DNA of 64,000 nucleotides from an uncultured Candidatus Melainabacteria bacterium. GTDB lineage: Bacteria; Cyanobacteriota; Vampirovibrionia; Gastranaerophilales; Gastranaerophilaceae. Positions 8,366-17,862 of the stretch are shown piece by piece (the first letter of the stretch is position 1; every line of letters begins with the position of its first letter). The notes below the pieces were generated by a model. The model did no database searches, was not told where the DNA came from, and saw only the letters and a list, made by a program, of their open reading frames with translations. The translations under genes were made by a program, and so were the position numbers. The DNA is taken from contig CATNBA010000005.1 in the NCBI GenBank assembly GCA_950096985.1, forward strand, positions 1 to 64,000. Direction: 5' to 3'.

Positions 8366-8753
8366 AATAATGGCACTTGATATAGGCACAAAAAGAATAG
8401 GAATTGCACTAAGCGATTACCTGCTTATGCTTGCAAATGGTCATTCCTATATATCACGTGACAACAATTCTGTTGAACAAATCATAAAAATTGCTAAAGA
8501 AAACAATGTAAAAAAAATAGTTGCAGGTATCCCTTACAATATGGATGGGACAGAAGGTTCTCAGGCACAAGATTGCAGAGATTTTGCATCAGAAATTACA
8601 GGTTTTGAAATCATTTTTGAGGACGAAAGATTAACATCAGATACGGCTGAAGAAAATCTTCGCAACCGCAAAATTGATTTCAGAAAAGAAAAAGGGCTTG
8701 TCGATATGGAAAGTGCCCGAATAATATTAGAACAGTATTTAAGCAGAAAATAG
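8358..8753 (+). CDS. ruvX: Putative pre-16S rRNA nuclease / Holliday junction resolvase YqgF (RuvX)
   Basis: The 131-residue product has the RNase H-like YqgF fold: MALDIGTKRIGIALSD at residues 5-20 supplies the first acidic residue, VAGIPYNMDGTEG follows, and FEDERLTSDTAEENL carries the conserved DERLTT-type motif; a late Asp lies in LVDMESARIILEQYL. YqgF trims the 5' end of pre-16S rRNA in E. coli, and resolvase activity is reported for some members. Length is typical. The gene overlaps its upstream neighbour by eight bases and is followed after 14 bases by a DUF1292 gene, a pairing also known in Firmicutes. Confidence 0.93.
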   Translation: MYKIMALDIGTKRIGIALSDYLLMLANGHSYISRDNNSVEQIIKIAKENNVKKIVAGIPYNMDGTEGSQAQDCRDFASEITGFEIIFEDERLTSDTAEENLRNRKIDFRKEKGLVDMESARIILEQYLSRK

Positions 8754-8767
8754 AAAGGAAACCTATT

Positions 8768-9025
8768 ATGGCAGAAGAAGATCAAATCATTGAAACCGTT
8801 GATGAAAACGGTAACGTAGTAAAATTCGAATTATTCGATATCGTTGAAGTTGACGAAAAAGAATATGCATTACTTTTACCGGCAGATGAAGAAGATGCGG
8901 ATGAAGTAGTTCTTATGAGAATATCAAAAGACGGCGAAGAATATCTTTTCGAAACAATTGAAGATGATGCAGAATTCGAAAAAGTTGCAGAATATGTAGA
9001 AAATATGGATGACGAAGAGGAATAA
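8768..9025 (+). CDS. DUF1292 family protein
   Basis: A very acidic 85-residue protein: ETVDENGNVVKFELFDIVEVDEKEYALLLP is the DUF1292 core, followed by VVLMRISKDGEEYLFETIEDDAEFEKV. In Firmicutes this family (YrzB) sits next to yqgF, as here. Its biochemical function is unknown. GAAAGGAAACC precedes the ATG. The last base of the stop is shared with the ATG of the Clp_N-repeat gene. Confidence 0.88.
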   Translation: MAEEDQIIETVDENGNVVKFELFDIVEVDEKEYALLLPADEEDADEVVLMRISKDGEEYLFETIEDDAEFEKVAEYVENMDDEEE

Positions 9026-10386
9026 TGTTTGAAAGATTTACGGAAAAAGCAATAAATGTAGTAAGTGCATCACAAGATGTTGCCAAAGAGGCAGGAGCGC
9101 GTATGGTCGGTCCTGAATATCTTCTTCTGGCACTATTTGATGAGGCTAAAGGTATACCTCTAAAGCTTTTTAAAAGCTACGACATCACAAGAGAAAAACT
9201 GCTTGCAGAAATTGATAAATATCAACATTTTACATCATTTCAACAATCAGGGAATTTGCCTTTTGATGATGAATATAAAGAGATTTTGAAAAAAGCATTG
9301 GACCTTGCCAATAAATCCGGCAATCCTACTATACTCTATGAACATTTATTCCTTTCCGTGCTTTCGGATAAAAAATCCAATAATGTCAAAATCCTTGAAG
9401 ATTTAGATTTCGACATATATAAATCCAAAACATTGCTTGAAAAACTCGTTCAAAAGAAAACAAAAAGGCTTTATCATCCTGAAATTGACGAAAACAAAGA
9501 TGAGGGAAATAAAGCTCAACAGACAGACAATATTTTCGATAACGAAGAAGCGTCACAAGTTTTTGAACGAGCTGTTTCCAAGCTTTCTACATCTAATTAT
9601 GAAATTTTGGGCACAGAACAAATTTTATCATCAATCCTGGAAGATAAAAATTCACAGCTTGCTCAAATTTTTTCACAATATGGTGTTACAAGCGAAAATT
9701 TTGAAGAAAAACTCAGCAATATTCAATCCAGACAAGCTGAATATGAAGGCAGACAGATAATATTTACACCCAATGCCTTTACAACAATGAATATGGCACA
9801 GCAGACAGCAAAAGAATTAGGTTCTTCCGTTGTTTTGCCAGAACATATGGTTTTAGGTCTTTTAAAAACAAAACGCGGTATTGCATACGAAATTTTAAAA
9901 GAATTAAAAATCCCGGATGATGACCTGGCACATGCAATTATCAAACCTATTGAGAAACAGATGCCGGAAACACTTACCATTTTACGTCTTGCAAAAGAAG
10001 AGGCACGACGCCTTGGAAGAAATATTGTCGGCACTGAAATGTTTTTGCTCGGTATAATTGGAGAGGCAACAGGTATAGGCGGACAGGTACTTGCAGAACT
10101 AGAAATTAATATCAAAGATGCTAGAAATGTTGTTGAAAATCTTATAGGTTTTGGCAACGAGTACTTTGATAAAGAAATAGTTTTTACGGAACGCGCAAAA
10201 AGAGTTCTTGAAACAGCCTGGAAACTTGCCAAAAAAGACAACAAAACAAAAATTGAATCCGCTCATATGCTCCTTGCTCTTACTACGGAACCAAACTCAC
10301 TGGCAATGAAGGCATTAGAGCAGCTTGGGGTAGATGCTGTTGAAATCAAAGAAGGTGTGAAAAAGTTTCAAGAGGCTAAACTTTGA
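9025..10386 (+). CDS. Clp N-terminal domain repeat protein without an AAA+ ATPase
   Basis: The 453-residue protein is made of ClpA/ClpC-type N-terminal helical repeats only. The clearest units begin FERFTEKAINVVSASQDVA (residue 2), FDDEYKEILKKALDLANKSG (about 79), QVFERAVSKLSTSNYEILG (about 178), IFTPNAFTTMNMAQQTAKEL (about 247), LTILRLAKEEARRLGRNIVG (about 320) and IVFTERAKRVLETAWKLAKK (about 391). That gives six half-domains, or three Clp_N modules. ClpC itself has one module followed by two AAA+ domains; no Walker motif is present here. In ClpC this domain binds adaptors and substrates, so a ClpC-binding or substrate-collecting role is a reasonable inference. It overlaps the DUF1292 gene by one base and tilS by four. 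Confidence 0.88.
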   Translation: MFERFTEKAINVVSASQDVAKEAGARMVGPEYLLLALFDEAKGIPLKLFKSYDITREKLLAEIDKYQHFTSFQQSGNLPFDDEYKEILKKALDLANKSGNPTILYEHLFLSVLSDKKSNNVKILEDLDFDIYKSKTLLEKLVQKKTKRLYHPEIDENKDEGNKAQQTDNIFDNEEASQVFERAVSKLSTSNYEILGTEQILSSILEDKNSQLAQIFSQYGVTSENFEEKLSNIQSRQAEYEGRQIIFTPNAFTTMNMAQQTAKELGSSVVLPEHMVLGLLKTKRGIAYEILKELKIPDDDLAHAIIKPIEKQMPETLTILRLAKEEARRLGRNIVGTEMFLLGIIGEATGIGGQVLAELEINIKDARNVVENLIGFGNEYFDKEIVFTERAKRVLETAWKLAKKDNKTKIESAHMLLALTTEPNSLAMKALEQLGVDAVEIKEGVKKFQEAKL

Positions 10387-11588
10387 TTAAAAGTTTTATA
10401 GAAAAATATAATTTATCAGGCACATTTATCGTTGCTTTTTCCGGCGGATACGATTCAATGTGCCTTTTAGATATCTTATTTAAGTCAGGTTATGATATAG
10501 TTGCAGCACACTTAAATCACAACTGGCGAGGTAATGAAAGTTTAAAGGAGGCAAAAGTTTGTGAAAAATTTTGCAATGCACGCGGGATTAAATTTTACAC
10601 AGAAACATTAAGTGAAGAAGTGCCGCAAAATGAAACCTGTGCAAGAGAAGCAAGATATGAATTTTTCAAGCGTTGTGCAGAAAAATTCAATTCTAATGTC
10701 GTTTTTACCGCACACAATTACGATGATAATGCTGAAACTGTCTTGTACAGAGTTATTAAAGGAACGGGGATTGCAGGCTTGCAGGGCATTGCAGAACACA
10801 GAGATATTTTCTATCGACCGCTTCTAAACATGACACGCAAGCATATAGAACAATATTGCCTGGAAAATAACTTAAAACCCAATAATGACAGTTCTAACGA
10901 TAATATAAAGTATAAACGAAATCTTATAAGAAAAAAAATTCTGCCGTTGATGAAAGAAATTAACCCAAAAGTGACTGATGCGCTGAACAGTTTGTCAAAA
11001 ATTGCGAACGAAGATTGCGATGAAAAAGAAAAAATTCGCGAGATGTTAATTAAAAACAACATTGAATACGATAAAAAAAAGATTGATGATATTTATGAAT
11101 TTATTAATATAAATAAATTATCAAAATCCGGTAAAACAATGTCACTGACAAGAGATTTATGGTTGTTTGCTAACTCAAAAGGTACTGAAATCATAACTGC
11201 CTACAAGAAATTCGACAAAGAAATCAAAATTACGCACTGTGGAGAATTTGAATTTGATAACTTAATCTTTTCAATAAGACCGTTTGATGGCAAAATAATA
11301 GAATTTCCGTCTGATAAAGAATTTAAAGCATTAATAAGTGTCGACGAAATAGATTTCACATTAAGATACAGAAAAGACGGAGACAAAATTCAGCCGTTCG
11401 GCACAAATGGCACACAAAAATTAAAAAAATATTTGAATGAAAAAAAAGTTCCAAACCACAAAAAAGACAATATTATTCTACTGTGCCGGGGCAATGAAGT
11501 TTTTTGGGCCGGCGGTCTTGGTATAAATGAAAAAATAAAAGTTATTGATAAACCGACACATATTATAGAATTGAGAGGTGAATTATGA
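10383..11588 (+). CDS. tilS: tRNA(Ile)-lysidine synthetase
   Basis: TilS puts lysine on C34 of tRNA-Ile(CAU), letting it read AUA. The PP-loop SGGYDS is at residues 20-25, followed by AAHLNHNWRG and the HNYDDNAETVLYRVIKGTG motif of the family; a substrate-binding C-terminal domain follows (RYRKDGDKIQPFG, then LKKYLNEKKVP). At 401 residues it has the long form. The start is a TTG at 10383 that overlaps the upstream TGA stop in TTGA. The downstream hpt overlaps by four bases; tilS-hpt is a widespread pair. An active TilS fits the heavy use of ATA codons here. Confidence 0.95.
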   Translation: MIKSFIEKYNLSGTFIVAFSGGYDSMCLLDILFKSGYDIVAAHLNHNWRGNESLKEAKVCEKFCNARGIKFYTETLSEEVPQNETCAREARYEFFKRCAEKFNSNVVFTAHNYDDNAETVLYRVIKGTGIAGLQGIAEHRDIFYRPLLNMTRKHIEQYCLENNLKPNNDSSNDNIKYKRNLIRKKILPLMKEINPKVTDALNSLSKIANEDCDEKEKIREMLIKNNIEYDKKKIDDIYEFININKLSKSGKTMSLTRDLWLFANSKGTEIITAYKKFDKEIKITHCGEFEFDNLIFSIRPFDGKIIEFPSDKEFKALISVDEIDFTLRYRKDGDKIQPFGTNGTQKLKKYLNEKKVPNHKKDNIILLCRGNEVFWAGGLGINEKIKVIDKPTHIIELRGEL

Positions 11589-12103
11589 AAATAAACGTTT
11601 TATACAGCGAAAATGAAATTCAAACAAAAATTAAAGAATTAGCACAGGAGATGAATAAATTTTACAACGGAGAAGAAGTTTATGTTGTTTGTGCTTTAAA
11701 AGGTGCTGTTATGTTTGCGGTTGATTTGGTTAAACATCTTAATATGCCGTTAAAAATGGAATTTATAAGACTTTCAAGCTATAACGGAGGGACAAAATCT
11801 TCCGGAAAAGTTAATGCGGTGGATATTTCACTTCCCGATTTAAACGGTAAAAATGTTTTGATAGTCGAAGATATTGTAGACACAGGCTTAACCGCAAAAT
11901 TTTTACTTGATTTTTTAAACTGTAATTTCCATACAAAATCAACAAAATTCTGTTCACTTTTAGACAAAAAAATTACACGACAAACCAATGTTGAACCCGA
12001 TTACTACGGATTTGAAGTTGATGATAAATTCCTTGTGGGTTACGGTTTGGATTATGACGGATACTACAGAAACCTTACGTATATAGGTTATATTGAAAAA
12101 TGA
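11585..12103 (+). CDS. hpt: Hypoxanthine phosphoribosyltransferase
   Basis: Hpt transfers the phosphoribosyl group of PRPP to hypoxanthine or guanine in purine salvage. The PRPP-binding loop VLIVEDIVDTGLT is at residues 91-103, the flexible-loop region IRLSSYNGGTKSSG at 61-74, and the ALKGA loop at 37-41. The 172-residue length is typical. ATGA overlaps join it to tilS upstream and to the histidine kinase downstream, so all three are translated from one message. Confidence 0.95.
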   Translation: MKINVLYSENEIQTKIKELAQEMNKFYNGEEVYVVCALKGAVMFAVDLVKHLNMPLKMEFIRLSSYNGGTKSSGKVNAVDISLPDLNGKNVLIVEDIVDTGLTAKFLLDFLNCNFHTKSTKFCSLLDKKITRQTNVEPDYYGFEVDDKFLVGYGLDYDGYYRNLTYIGYIEK

Positions 12104-13116
12104 TAAATTTAGATTTTATAAACAAGTTTTTTGAAATTGAACCTACCGAAATTTTACAGACACTCAAAGCTGTCATAAATTTTCAGAGCGGCTATATATA
12201 TTATTCAAACCCCGAAAGACTTGAGTATTCATTTGGAAAAAAAGACGGCAGAATTACGATTAAAGAAAATTTAAAAATTAAAAATACTGTTTTCGGAGAA
12301 ATAGTAATTACGGGTGAAAGGTTTTCAGATGAAGAAAAACATATTTTCAAAACTTGTTCTGTTATAATCGCAAACATGTTGAAAGACAAAGAGATTGCAG
12401 AAATTATGAAACTGCAAACAAAAGCTTTGCAAGACGGATATTTAGAAATAAAAAAAGCTGAAGATGCGAAATCTAAATTTATTTCACATATTTCACATGA
12501 ACTTAGAACTCCACTCAATTCAATCCTCGGGTTTTCTGAGCTGGTAGAACTTGCAGGTACACTGAACAAAAAACAGAAAGATTATCTCAATGATATAAAA
12601 ATATCCGGTTTACATCTTCTTGAAATGATAAACGAAATTCTTGATATGTCAAAAATTGAGGCAGGAGCAATGAGCCTTAATTTAAAAGAGTTTGAAATTG
12701 AACAGGTTATTGACGAAACAATAAATATTATCAAACCGCTTTTAAAGCAAAAACTTACTAAAAATATAGAAAATTACACAATTAAAGCTGATTATCAAAA
12801 AATACAGCAGATATTATTCAATCTTTTAAGTAACGCAATAAAATTCACACCTGATGACGGAGAAATAACAATAAGTGCTAAAATGACAGACATGGCAATT
12901 ATATCTGTTAAAGATACAGGTATTGGAATTGCCCGAAATAATCATGAAAAGATTTTCAAAAAATTTGAACAGGTTAACAGCAATACACAAAATTCGACAG
13001 GTTTAGGACTTTCAATAACAAAAGAACTTGTAAAACTCCATAACGGGAGTATTTCGCTAAACAGTAGAATTGGTGAAGGTGCTGAATTTACTGTTGCACT
13101 GCCTCTTTCATTATGA
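12100..13116 (+). CDS. Soluble sensor histidine kinase
   Basis: A 338-residue kinase with no membrane segment. Residues 1-110 form a small sensor region, possibly a degenerate GAF domain (SGYIYYSNPERLEYSFG). The HisKA box is FISHISHELRTPLNSILGF with phospho-acceptor His133; the catalytic domain has the N box ILFNLLSNAIKFT, the G1 box DTGIGIA and the G2 box GLGLSI. The family phosphorylates a response regulator on Asp, but none is encoded in this window. It is the fourth Asp-box histidine-kinase hallmark set seen intact here, and its coupling to hpt by a four-base overlap is unusual. The signal sensed is unknown. Confidence 0.9.
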   Translation: MINLDFINKFFEIEPTEILQTLKAVINFQSGYIYYSNPERLEYSFGKKDGRITIKENLKIKNTVFGEIVITGERFSDEEKHIFKTCSVIIANMLKDKEIAEIMKLQTKALQDGYLEIKKAEDAKSKFISHISHELRTPLNSILGFSELVELAGTLNKKQKDYLNDIKISGLHLLEMINEILDMSKIEAGAMSLNLKEFEIEQVIDETINIIKPLLKQKLTKNIENYTIKADYQKIQQILFNLLSNAIKFTPDDGEITISAKMTDMAIISVKDTGIGIARNNHEKIFKKFEQVNSNTQNSTGLGLSITKELVKLHNGSISLNSRIGEGAEFTVALPLSL

Positions 13117-13122
13117 TATAAT
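13114..13122 (+). promoter_or_regulatory. Extended -10 promoter
   Basis: TGATATAAT: a TG-n extended -10 box followed by TATAAT (13117-13122). It overlaps the stop codon of the histidine kinase gene and would give the membrane-protein gene its own transcript starting near 13129. Confidence 0.6.
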
Positions 13123-13143
13123 ATGTCAGAAAGGTTGGGAAAT

Positions 13144-13851
13144 ATGGCATCTATAAAAGACGCATTTGAAGAAACTTTACAGGATGAACATGCTCTTGCA
13201 ATGTATATTATATTCGCAATACCGCTCTTTTTTTGCACAAAATTTCTTTTAGAACCAGACAAAACAAATCAGTTTTTACTGACAGCATTGCTTACTGCTG
13301 TTTTATATATGGGTTTTACATTAAAATGTACTTCAAACGTAAGGTCAACAAAAAATGTAGTCCTCCCGTCCTTTAACATTTTTCCGTTATTATGGAACGG
13401 CTTAAAAGGAATTATAGTCCTTGCTCCATTGATTATAATTGCATATACACTTGAATACTACATTGCAGGATGGCTGAGCAATCTTATTACAAATCCTGTA
13501 ACACTAAGTATATTTGTAGCAATAACTACAGGTCTTTGCAATTCTATAGTGTATACTGGTTATATTCTTTATGCGAGAAGGTTTAAAGCAACAGATGTTT
13601 ATAATATTAAAACAATAAGCACTTATTGTGTAGATATACTTATTTCCGTAATATTTATGAAAATACAAATGGCAATTGTAAATTTGATAGTATTAACACC
13701 GATACTATATTTTATATGGATATTTTTTGGTTTGCCACATCCGCTTGCAACCTTTTATTGTTGTACTGTTATAGTATTCAATCTTGCAATAATGGGACAC
13801 TATATGGCGCAAATTGATTATGAGACTATTAAAGAAAGAGACAGTATTTAA
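13144..13851 (+). CDS. Multi-pass membrane protein, unknown function
   Basis: A 235-residue membrane protein with about six hydrophobic segments, for example residues 18-35 and several between 60 and 220. I chose the ATG at 13144 because AAAGGTTGGG lies just before it; the ATG at 13123 sits against the -10 box. The N-terminus [14 protein letters not shown] is cytoplasmic-looking. No family is recognised. It is the last gene of the long operon but also has an extended -10 promoter of its own. Its stop overlaps that of the convergent uvrB in TTAA. Confidence 0.78.
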   Translation: MASIKDAFEETLQDEHALAMYIIFAIPLFFCTKFLLEPDKTNQFLLTALLTAVLYMGFTLKCTSNVRSTKNVVLPSFNIFPLLWNGLKGIIVLAPLIIIAYTLEYYIAGWLSNLITNPVTLSIFVAITTGLCNSIVYTGYILYARRFKATDVYNIKTISTYCVDILISVIFMKIQMAIVNLIVLTPILYFIWIFFGLPHPLATFYCCTVIVFNLAIMGHYMAQIDYETIKERDSI

Positions 13852-15836
13852 CTCTCTGACATTTCTCTGAGTTTTTTAAGCTTATCCCTTATTTCTGCTG
13901 CACGTTCAAAATCAAGAATTTTTGCGGCTTTACGCATATCCTTTTCCAGCTTATCTATGAGCTTTGGTAAATCTTTCTTACTAATACCCATATCAACCAT
14001 TTCTTCTGCAACAATATCTTCCAAATCTCTGTAACTTGCAACAAGTGAAAGAAGATTGTTTTCAATAGGTTTTTTAATAGTTTGAGGTATAATACCATAT
14101 TTTTGATTATATTCAATCTGAATTTTACGACGACGTTCAGTTTCCGTAATTGCCTTTTCCATTGATTCTGTCATTCTGTCAGCATACATAATAACTTCAC
14201 CGCAGGAATTACGTGCTGCACGCCCGATTGTTTGGATTAAACTTGTTTCTGAGCGCAAGAAACCTTCTTTATCGGCATCCATAATTGCAACAAGTGAAAC
14301 TTCCGGAATATCAAGCCCTTCTCTAAGTAAATTAACACCGATAAGGACATCAAATTCACCAAGACGTAAATCTCTCAAAATTTCTACACGTTCCAAAGAC
14401 TGAATTTCGCTATGAAGATATCTGACTTTAATACCTTCCTGTATAAAGTAGTCAGTCAAATCCTCTGCCATACGTTTTGTAAGTGTTGTAATCAAAACAC
14501 GTTCATTTTTCTCAGTTCGTTTTTCAATTTCGGCTTTCAAATCCGTTATCTGAGATTCTATAGGACGTACGGATATTTTCGGATCAACCAATCCGGTAGG
14601 TCTGATAATCTGTTCTACAAGTTGAGTAGAAGTCTGTTTTTCAAATTCTGAAGGTGTAGCTGAAATATATATTTTCTGATGAACTTTATTAAAAAACTCT
14701 TCATTTTTTAAAGGTCTGTTATCTTTTGCACAAGGAAGTCTAAAACCATAGTCAATCAGAGTTGTTTTTCTAGAAAAATCTCCATGATACATACCTTTCA
14801 ATTGAGGCAAAGTAACGTGAGATTCATCAATAACAGTTAAGAAGTCACCCTGAAAATAATCAAGAAGTGTCGCCGGAGCAGAGCCGGGAGGACGACGTTC
14901 AATAATTCTGGAATAATTTTCAATTCCTGAACAATATCCCATTTCTTTGATCATTTCAATATCATATTTAACCCTCTGTTCAAGCCGTTGAGCTTCCACT
15001 AGTTTATTTTCGTTATTAAGTTCAGCCAACCTGTGTTGTAATTCTTCTCTGATTAAAGCAATAGTTTCATCAATGTTTTCGTCATAAGAGAGATAGTGAA
15101 CGGCAGGATAAATAACAACTTTTTGAGGAGTTTCCAGAATTTCACCTGTCACATTATCTATTCTCACAATTTTTTCAATTTCGTCTCCAAAGAAATAAAT
15201 TCTAGTTACAACTTTTTCATAAGCCGGCATTATTTCGACAATATCGCCTCTTGCACGAAATGTTGAACGTTCCAATACCAAATCATTTCTGGTATATTGA
15301 ACACTTATAAGATGTTTCAGCAAATCATCTCTGGCAATTTCATCGCCGACATTTAACTCAACAGAACCTCTAAAATAGTTTTCCGGCAATCCCAAACCGT
15401 ATATACAACTTACAGATGCTACAATAATTACATCGTTTCGCTCATACAGACATCTTGTAGCATTGTGCCGCAGACGGTCAATTTCTTCATTAATTGATGC
15501 TGATTTTTCAATGAAAGTGTCAGTACGGGGAATATATGCCTCAGGCTGATAATAATCATAATAACTTATAAAATATTCAACCGCATTATCTGGAAAAAGT
15601 TCCTTAAATTCATTATATAGCTGAGCTGCAAGAGTTTTGTTATGTGCAATAATAAGCGTAGGTTTTTGCACTCGTTCAATTACATTTGCAATAGTAAAAG
15701 TCTTACCTGAACCTGTTATACCCAAAAGAGTTTGAGCATCATCACCGTTTTGAATACCTTCAACCAATTTATCAATAGCTTTAGGCTGGTCACCCGAGGG
15801 TGTATATTTTGAAGAAATTTTAAATTTTCTGTCCAT
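13848..15836 (-). CDS. uvrB: Excinuclease ABC subunit B
   Basis: UvrB verifies DNA damage after UvrA loads it and positions UvrC for incision. From the ATG at 15836 the protein has 662 residues and starts [21 protein letters not shown], the usual UvrB beginning; the open frame upstream would add 29 residues not found in the family. Walker A GITGSGKT is at 39-46, the [12 protein letters not shown] element and the beta-hairpin region [12 protein letters not shown] follow, helicase motif VI is QTIGRAARN, and a C-terminal UVR domain ([20 protein letters not shown]) ends it. TATAAT at 15848-15843 ends six bases before the ATG with no Shine-Dalgarno sequence, so the mRNA looks leaderless. Confidence 0.96.
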   Translation of the reverse strand: MDRKFKISSKYTPSGDQPKAIDKLVEGIQNGDDAQTLLGITGSGKTFTIANVIERVQKPTLIIAHNKTLAAQLYNEFKELFPDNAVEYFISYYDYYQPEAYIPRTDTFIEKSASINEEIDRLRHNATRCLYERNDVIIVASVSCIYGLGLPENYFRGSVELNVGDEIARDDLLKHLISVQYTRNDLVLERSTFRARGDIVEIMPAYEKVVTRIYFFGDEIEKIVRIDNVTGEILETPQKVVIYPAVHYLSYDENIDETIALIREELQHRLAELNNENKLVEAQRLEQRVKYDIEMIKEMGYCSGIENYSRIIERRPPGSAPATLLDYFQGDFLTVIDESHVTLPQLKGMYHGDFSRKTTLIDYGFRLPCAKDNRPLKNEEFFNKVHQKIYISATPSEFEKQTSTQLVEQIIRPTGLVDPKISVRPIESQITDLKAEIEKRTEKNERVLITTLTKRMAEDLTDYFIQEGIKVRYLHSEIQSLERVEILRDLRLGEFDVLIGVNLLREGLDIPEVSLVAIMDADKEGFLRSETSLIQTIGRAARNSCGEVIMYADRMTESMEKAITETERRRKIQIEYNQKYGIIPQTIKKPIENNLLSLVASYRDLEDIVAEEMVDMGISKKDLPKLIDKLEKDMRKAAKILDFERAAEIRDKLKKLREMSES

Positions 15837-15896
15837 AATAAAATTATAACTCAAAATAGGAGCAAAAAAAATTTTCACGTGTTTATAATATAATAG

Positions 15897-16850
15897 ATGA
15901 ACATGATTAGCCCCGTTGAGCAATATAAAGACCCGTTAAATTCAAACAGCGCAGTATTAATGTCGTATTCAAACGAAGTCGGCACTGCGATATCCGAAAT
16001 TGCGCCCAAATTAGGTACGGCACTCTGGGCTCCGACTTTTATGTATTTGGGTGCTGATATTTATGACAAATACAAAAACGATAAAGATAACTACGATCCT
16101 AGTGCTAAAAGAGCTTTAAAACGCGCAATTTTTCAAGGTATTACCTGTCTTGTTGCATTACCGGCAGTAATTTTTGCGGGTCAATGTGCAGTATCACCTC
16201 TGGGCAGATTAGATAAAACAGGGATTTCAGGTAACGTTAAAGATGGGATATACAGACATACCAGAAATGTAATTGATCAAGCTCACGGTACTGCTTTAGA
16301 AAACTATGAACAATTTAAAGATACTGTTTTAAAAACATTACAAAATAAAATAAATGCGCGCAGCAATGAAAAAAGAACTTCTAATATTTTCAAAAAACTT
16401 TATAGAATAATATTTACTCATCGTTATGATATTTTACACGGCGATAAAAACAAAATTCTTGCATTTGCGGAAAAAAATGCAAAAAATACATTTGATATAG
16501 CTAATGCAATAAAAAACGGGAATACTTTAAACGTCCCCCAAAAAATATACAAAAAATACCAAAAAGTTTTGCCTGTTATGAAGGAAACTTATAAAGAAGC
16601 AGACTATTCTTTTCAAGCAACCAGAACAGCTTTGAAAGAATATCAAAAATCAATGATTTTTAAGAATAAAATGTTAAAAACAGTTGGCGGCCTATCTACA
16701 CTGATAATATTTGCAAAACCAGTTAATGATTATGTAGACAAACACATAATGAATAAATATATCGACCCCGGTGTAGATCAGCTCAACAGCCACGCATTTA
16801 AAAGATTTACGCTAACAAAAAATTTTCTGGCATCTAACGTTCAAAAATAA
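15897..16850 (+). CDS. Membrane-associated protein, unknown function
   Basis: A 317-residue basic protein with a hydrophobic stretch near residues 75-95 ([18 protein letters not shown]) and another near 262-275 ([14 protein letters not shown]); the region between is Lys-rich and helical. I do not recognise the family; lineage-restricted proteins of this shape occur elsewhere in the window (20006-22117). TATAAT at 15884-15889 ends seven bases before the ATG and there is no Shine-Dalgarno sequence, so it looks leaderless, as does the divergent uvrB. Its 3' end overlaps the convergent cpaF-like gene by 17 bases. Confidence 0.78.
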   Translation: MNMISPVEQYKDPLNSNSAVLMSYSNEVGTAISEIAPKLGTALWAPTFMYLGADIYDKYKNDKDNYDPSAKRALKRAIFQGITCLVALPAVIFAGQCAVSPLGRLDKTGISGNVKDGIYRHTRNVIDQAHGTALENYEQFKDTVLKTLQNKINARSNEKRTSNIFKKLYRIIFTHRYDILHGDKNKILAFAEKNAKNTFDIANAIKNGNTLNVPQKIYKKYQKVLPVMKETYKEADYSFQATRTALKEYQKSMIFKNKMLKTVGGLSTLIIFAKPVNDYVDKHIMNKYIDPGVDQLNSHAFKRFTLTKNFLASNVQK

Positions 16851-17859
16851 CATTTACAGAAAGTGCCATAGTCTTTGCAGGTTTTAGTTCAGCAATGGCA
16901 GAAATTTTGTGATTATCTAAATGCACAATATAATCATAATCATTAAGTACTTTTAATTTTGCATATTTTTCAGACATATCACCATTTTGAGCTACAAGTA
17001 AACGAAAAGCGCATTCTAATGAATTTGCACGCATTGTACTTATTAAAAAGCGTTCATCAGGAAAATTTAAATCCGAAATAATATACTCGGGAGATGATTT
17101 TAATACTATAGCAAGCAATGTTTCATAATCGCATTTTGAAACATCAAATTTTACAAGCATTTCAGAATTATCAGAATACAATCCTGAATTTTCCAGTAAA
17201 TAACAGCGCCTGTCAGAAAGGCAGTCTTTTATTAAAACATCTAAAAGTGTAGATTTACCTGAATTAATATCACCCGATATTAAAATACGTTTTTTGTTTA
17301 GTATTTGTTCTGAAAGAAATTCATAAAGTTCCTTTGTAAGCATTTCATTTTCAATTAATGTACAGATATCAAAATCTTTTACTTTGCGGATAGAAATATT
17401 AACACCGTTTTGGCAAACATCAGGTTTTATTACATCAATAATAAAATTATCAATTCTAGATGTATAAATATTTTCATCATGTTTGCCCGTAATATTCAGG
17501 ACATATTGAAGCATACTTTGTGACAGCTTCATTTCAGAATCAAATACCCTGCCGTCAATTTCTATGTGAACAGAATTAATATCATTAACAAACACAGCAT
17601 CAACTTTTTCATTTTCCAAAAGATTTTGCAAAGGTCCAAACCCTGTTACTATTGGAACAAGTTTTTCACACACTGGTTCTTTATTTTCAATATCAGAATT
17701 TTCAACAAAACTTTTTACCATATCGCGCTGTTTTTCCGGAGTGTATTCATTCCAATATGGTACTGAATTAACCTTTTCAAGAAGATTATTTTTTAATTCA
17801 TCATTATCTGTTGAAACTTCTTCATAAACTTTTTTAAATCTTTCGCTTAATTTGCTCAT
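16834..17859 (-). CDS. Short, divergent CpaF/TadA-like secretion ATPase
   Basis: The 341-residue protein aligns by eye with CpaF-type ATPases of type IV/Tad pili. The N-terminal domain has FGPLQNLLENEKVDAVFVND and SVHIEIDGRVF; the P-loop is GDINSGKST (about residue 195). But the part after Walker A is reduced: the Asp box reads LLENSGL, and the Walker B to His-box segment reads YIISDLNFPDERF then STMRANS. Compared with family members it lacks the MNTGHDGS-like stretch and has RAN in place of HAN. ATPase activity may be lost or altered. It follows the CpaE-like gene after three bases. No TadB/TadC, secretin or Flp pilin gene is nearby. Confidence 0.72.
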   Translation of the reverse strand: MSKLSERFKKVYEEVSTDNDELKNNLLEKVNSVPYWNEYTPEKQRDMVKSFVENSDIENKEPVCEKLVPIVTGFGPLQNLLENEKVDAVFVNDINSVHIEIDGRVFDSEMKLSQSMLQYVLNITGKHDENIYTSRIDNFIIDVIKPDVCQNGVNISIRKVKDFDICTLIENEMLTKELYEFLSEQILNKKRILISGDINSGKSTLLDVLIKDCLSDRRCYLLENSGLYSDNSEMLVKFDVSKCDYETLLAIVLKSSPEYIISDLNFPDERFLISTMRANSLECAFRLLVAQNGDMSEKYAKLKVLNDYDYIVHLDNHKISAIAELKPAKTMALSVNVIFER

Positions 17860-17862
17860 TGC

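Noticed and set aside
9723-10244. 173-codon open frame on the reverse strand
   Set aside because: Antisense to the Clp_N-repeat gene, which has clear homology; no start signal.
15837-15923. Extension of uvrB upstream by 29 codons
   Set aside because: The added residues do not resemble UvrB and would overlap the divergent promoter and gene at 15897.
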